Assembly (NCBI GenBank): GCA_021811745.1
Contig: JAJZNH010000699.1
Coordinates: 709 to 7,743 of the forward strand
Reading direction: 5' to 3'
DNA from: Acidobacteriota bacterium
Lineage (GTDB): Bacteria > Acidobacteriota > Terriglobia > Terriglobales > Acidobacteriaceae
DNA: 7,035 bases
The notes under the pieces were generated by a model. It saw only the letters and a program-made list of their open reading frames with translations, was not told where the DNA came from and did not search any database. Shown piece by piece: positions 5,372-7,035 of the stretch. A program made the translations under genes and the position numbers. Position 1 is the first letter of the stretch, and the number at the start of each line of letters is the position of its first letter.

Positions 5372-7035
5372 ATGGGTTACCAGGTACTGGCCCGCAAATA
5401 CCGTCCGCAGCGCTTCGCCGACGTAGCCGGCCAGGACCACGTCACACGTACCCTGCTCAACGCGCTCAAGCAGAACCGCGTCGCCCACGGCTACATCTTT
5501 TCCGGTCACCGCGGCATCGGCAAGACCACCATTGCGCGCATCCTGGCCATGGCGCTGAACTGCCGCACTGAAGTGGGCAGCCCCGAGCGGCCCAACAACG
5601 AGCCCTGCCTGCAATGCGTCTCCTGCCGTGAGATCGCCTCCGGCGGCAGCCCCGAGTCCGGCAACGAAGCCACCCATTCCTTCGACTTCATCGAGGTTGA
5701 CGCCGCCTCCAACCGCGGCATCGACGATGTCCGCTCCATCCGCAACCAGGCCTCCGTTCAGCCCGCGCGCGACCGGTACAAGATCTTCCTCCTCGACGAG
5801 GCGCACCAGATCACCGACGCGGCCTTCAACGCCATTCTCAAGACGCTGGAGGAGCCGCCCGAGTGGACCATCTTCATGATGGCCACCACCCAGCCCGAGG
5901 ACATTCCTCAAACCATCCGCTCGCGCTGCCAGCACTTCAGCTTTCACGCCGTCAAGTTCGACGACATTCTGGCGCAACTGAAGATGATCGCCGAGGCGGA
6001 GCAGGTCACGGCCGAAGACGAAGCGCTGGCTCTCCTGGCAGAGGCCGGCGACGGCTCCATGCGCGACGCGCTCTCCATCATGGATCAGGCCATTGCCTCG
6101 GCTCCGGTGGAAGACGGTCGTCCCGTCCTCTCCGCCGCGCAGATTCGCGATCTGATGGGCTCAGTGCCCAACGCTGTCTTCGAGCGCCTGCTGGAGGCCG
6201 TAGCCGCGGGCCAGAGCGCGGAGCTCATGGAGCAATTGAACGTGCTGGTCAACGCCGGCCACAACCCCTCCTCACTGGCGCGCCAGATGGTCCGTTACCT
6301 GCGCAACGCGCTGATGGCCAAGCTGGGCGGCGAACAGACCGAACTGCTGCAGATCTCCGCCGATGAGCGTGCCCGGGCCGCCCGCACGGCGCTGCTCTTC
6401 AGCGAAGAAGAGCTCACGCGCAACCTGCAGATCGTACTGCGCACCTTCGACGATCTGAACTACCGCCAGGAGCAGCGCTTCCACCTGGAGCTGGGCCTGC
6501 TCAAGCTGATCCACGCGCAGCGGCTGCTGCCCATCGAGGAGCTGTTGAGCAGCGTAGCCAGCGGCGCGGCCTCGCCCGCGTCTGGCGGATCGCGCCCGGC
6601 CCCAGGCGCCGCGCGCCCAGCCACAACAAGTGCTACACCGTCGGCTCCCTCCTTTTCGCCATTTGCATCCGGCGGTGGCAGCCGGAGCTCCGCGCCCACG
6701 CCGAAGCAGAGCGCAACCTCAGCGCCGGTAGCGGGCGTACCGCACTCCTCACCCTCCGCCCAAGCCGCCACCGCGCCCGAACCCTCCGCCGTACCGAGCC
6801 ACGATGATGGTTCAAGCCGCGGGGCAAAGCCGTTTCCCGCAACAGCCAGCCCCTCCGCCAGCTACGGAGCAACCGCAACCATGACGGAAGGCGCTCTCGC
6901 CAAAGCGCCCGAAGCATCTGCTGCCGGCTCCGCCGCTCCTGACGCGGACGCCGCGCGCCAGGCCATCGTCTCCGCCTTGTCGTCTGCCGGGCACCCCTCA
7001 GCCGCGCAGCTTCTCGACACCGGCGCATGGTCGCT
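5372..7035 (+). CDS. dnaX: DNA polymerase III subunit tau/gamma, C-terminally truncated by window edge
   Basis: DnaX is the ATPase of the clamp loader that places the beta sliding clamp on DNA; the full-length tau form also ties the polymerase cores to the DnaB helicase. 554 codons are visible. MGYQVLARKYRPQRF opens the AAA+ domain; Walker A is GHRGIGKT (45-52); the zinc module uses C64, C79, C82 and C85; Walker B is LLDEAH (140-145); the SRC motif with the trans-acting arginine is S184-R185-C186. Domain III runs to about residue 390. Residues about 393-527 are a low-complexity Ala/Pro/Ser/Gly linker. From about 528 a folded C-terminal segment begins (ARQAIVSALSSAGHPSAAQL), cut by the window edge. 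A stretch of roughly ten residues (GSPESGNEATHS) follows CREIASG and is absent from the E. coli protein. There is no A-rich slippery heptamer in the visible part, so no frameshift-made gamma form is indicated. The gene has its own ribosome binding site and probably its own promoter. Confidence 0.97.
   Translation, partial: MGYQVLARKYRPQRFADVAGQDHVTRTLLNALKQNRVAHGYIFSGHRGIGKTTIARILAMALNCRTEVGSPERPNNEPCLQCVSCREIASGGSPESGNEATHSFDFIEVDAASNRGIDDVRSIRNQASVQPARDRYKIFLLDEAHQITDAAFNAILKTLEEPPEWTIFMMATTQPEDIPQTIRSRCQHFSFHAVKFDDILAQLKMIAEAEQVTAEDEALALLAEAGDGSMRDALSIMDQAIASAPVEDGRPVLSAAQIRDLMGSVPNAVFERLLEAVAAGQSAELMEQLNVLVNAGHNPSSLARQMVRYLRNALMAKLGGEQTELLQISADERARAARTALLFSEEELTRNLQIVLRTFDDLNYRQEQRFHLELGLLKLIHAQRLLPIEELLSSVASGAASPASGGSRPAPGAARPATTSATPSAPSFSPFASGGGSRSSAPTPKQSATSAPVAGVPHSSPSAQAATAPEPSAVPSHDDGSSRGAKPFPATASPSASYGATATMTEGALAKAPEASAAGSAAPDADAARQAIVSALSSAGHPSAAQLLDTGAWS

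Noticed and set aside
5363..5977. 204-codon open frame antisense to dnaX
   Set aside because: It mirrors the conserved ATPase core of dnaX and has a Gly/Ala/Val/Leu-rich composition typical of the reverse strand of GC-rich genes. No domain is recognisable.

Overview
This is an ordinary chromosomal segment of a GC-rich (around 60% by eye) Gram-negative-type bacterium. DnaX (ARKYRPQRFADVAGQDHV), the MazG sequence and the exported TPR protein resemble Acidobacteriota proteins as I remember them. That assignment is inference, because no search could be run. There are six protein-coding genes, two of them cut by the window edges. I see no rRNA, tRNA, CRISPR array, insertion sequence, integrase or long repeat.

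Layout: (1) 1-904, minus strand: mazG, a two-domain nucleoside triphosphate pyrophosphohydrolase whose 3' end lies outside the window. (2) 905-1090: divergent intergenic region with candidate -10 boxes very close to both start codons and a 10-bp palindrome. (3) 1091-2005, plus strand: prepilin peptidase (PilD/GspO family, A24). (4) 2011-2784, minus strand: exported tetratricopeptide-repeat protein, convergent with the peptidase and only 5 nt from it. (5) 2785-2820: a 36-nt divergent start region with overlapping -10-like elements. (6) 2821-3327, plus strand: compact SET-domain protein lysine methyltransferase with a post-SET zinc motif and a basic tail. (7) 3328-3692: 365 nt without a convincing gene. 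(8) 3693-5219, plus strand: Tat-exported cysteine-type sulfatase. (9) 5220-5371: short intergenic region with a TACAAT box and a good ribosome binding site. (10) 5372-7035, plus strand: dnaX, cut in its C-terminal part.

The genes do not form one operon or pathway. They cover nucleotide-pool cleaning (MazG), type IV pilin or pseudopilin processing (PilD), a periplasmic TPR protein that may serve envelope machinery, protein lysine methylation (SET), sulfate-ester hydrolysis outside the cytoplasm (sulfatase) and the replication clamp loader (DnaX). I found no clear undescribed multi-gene system. The observations most worth a second look are the complete bacterial SET methyltransferase sharing a tiny divergent start region with an exported TPR gene, the near-leaderless arrangement of several starts, and the 365-nt gap before the sulfatase.
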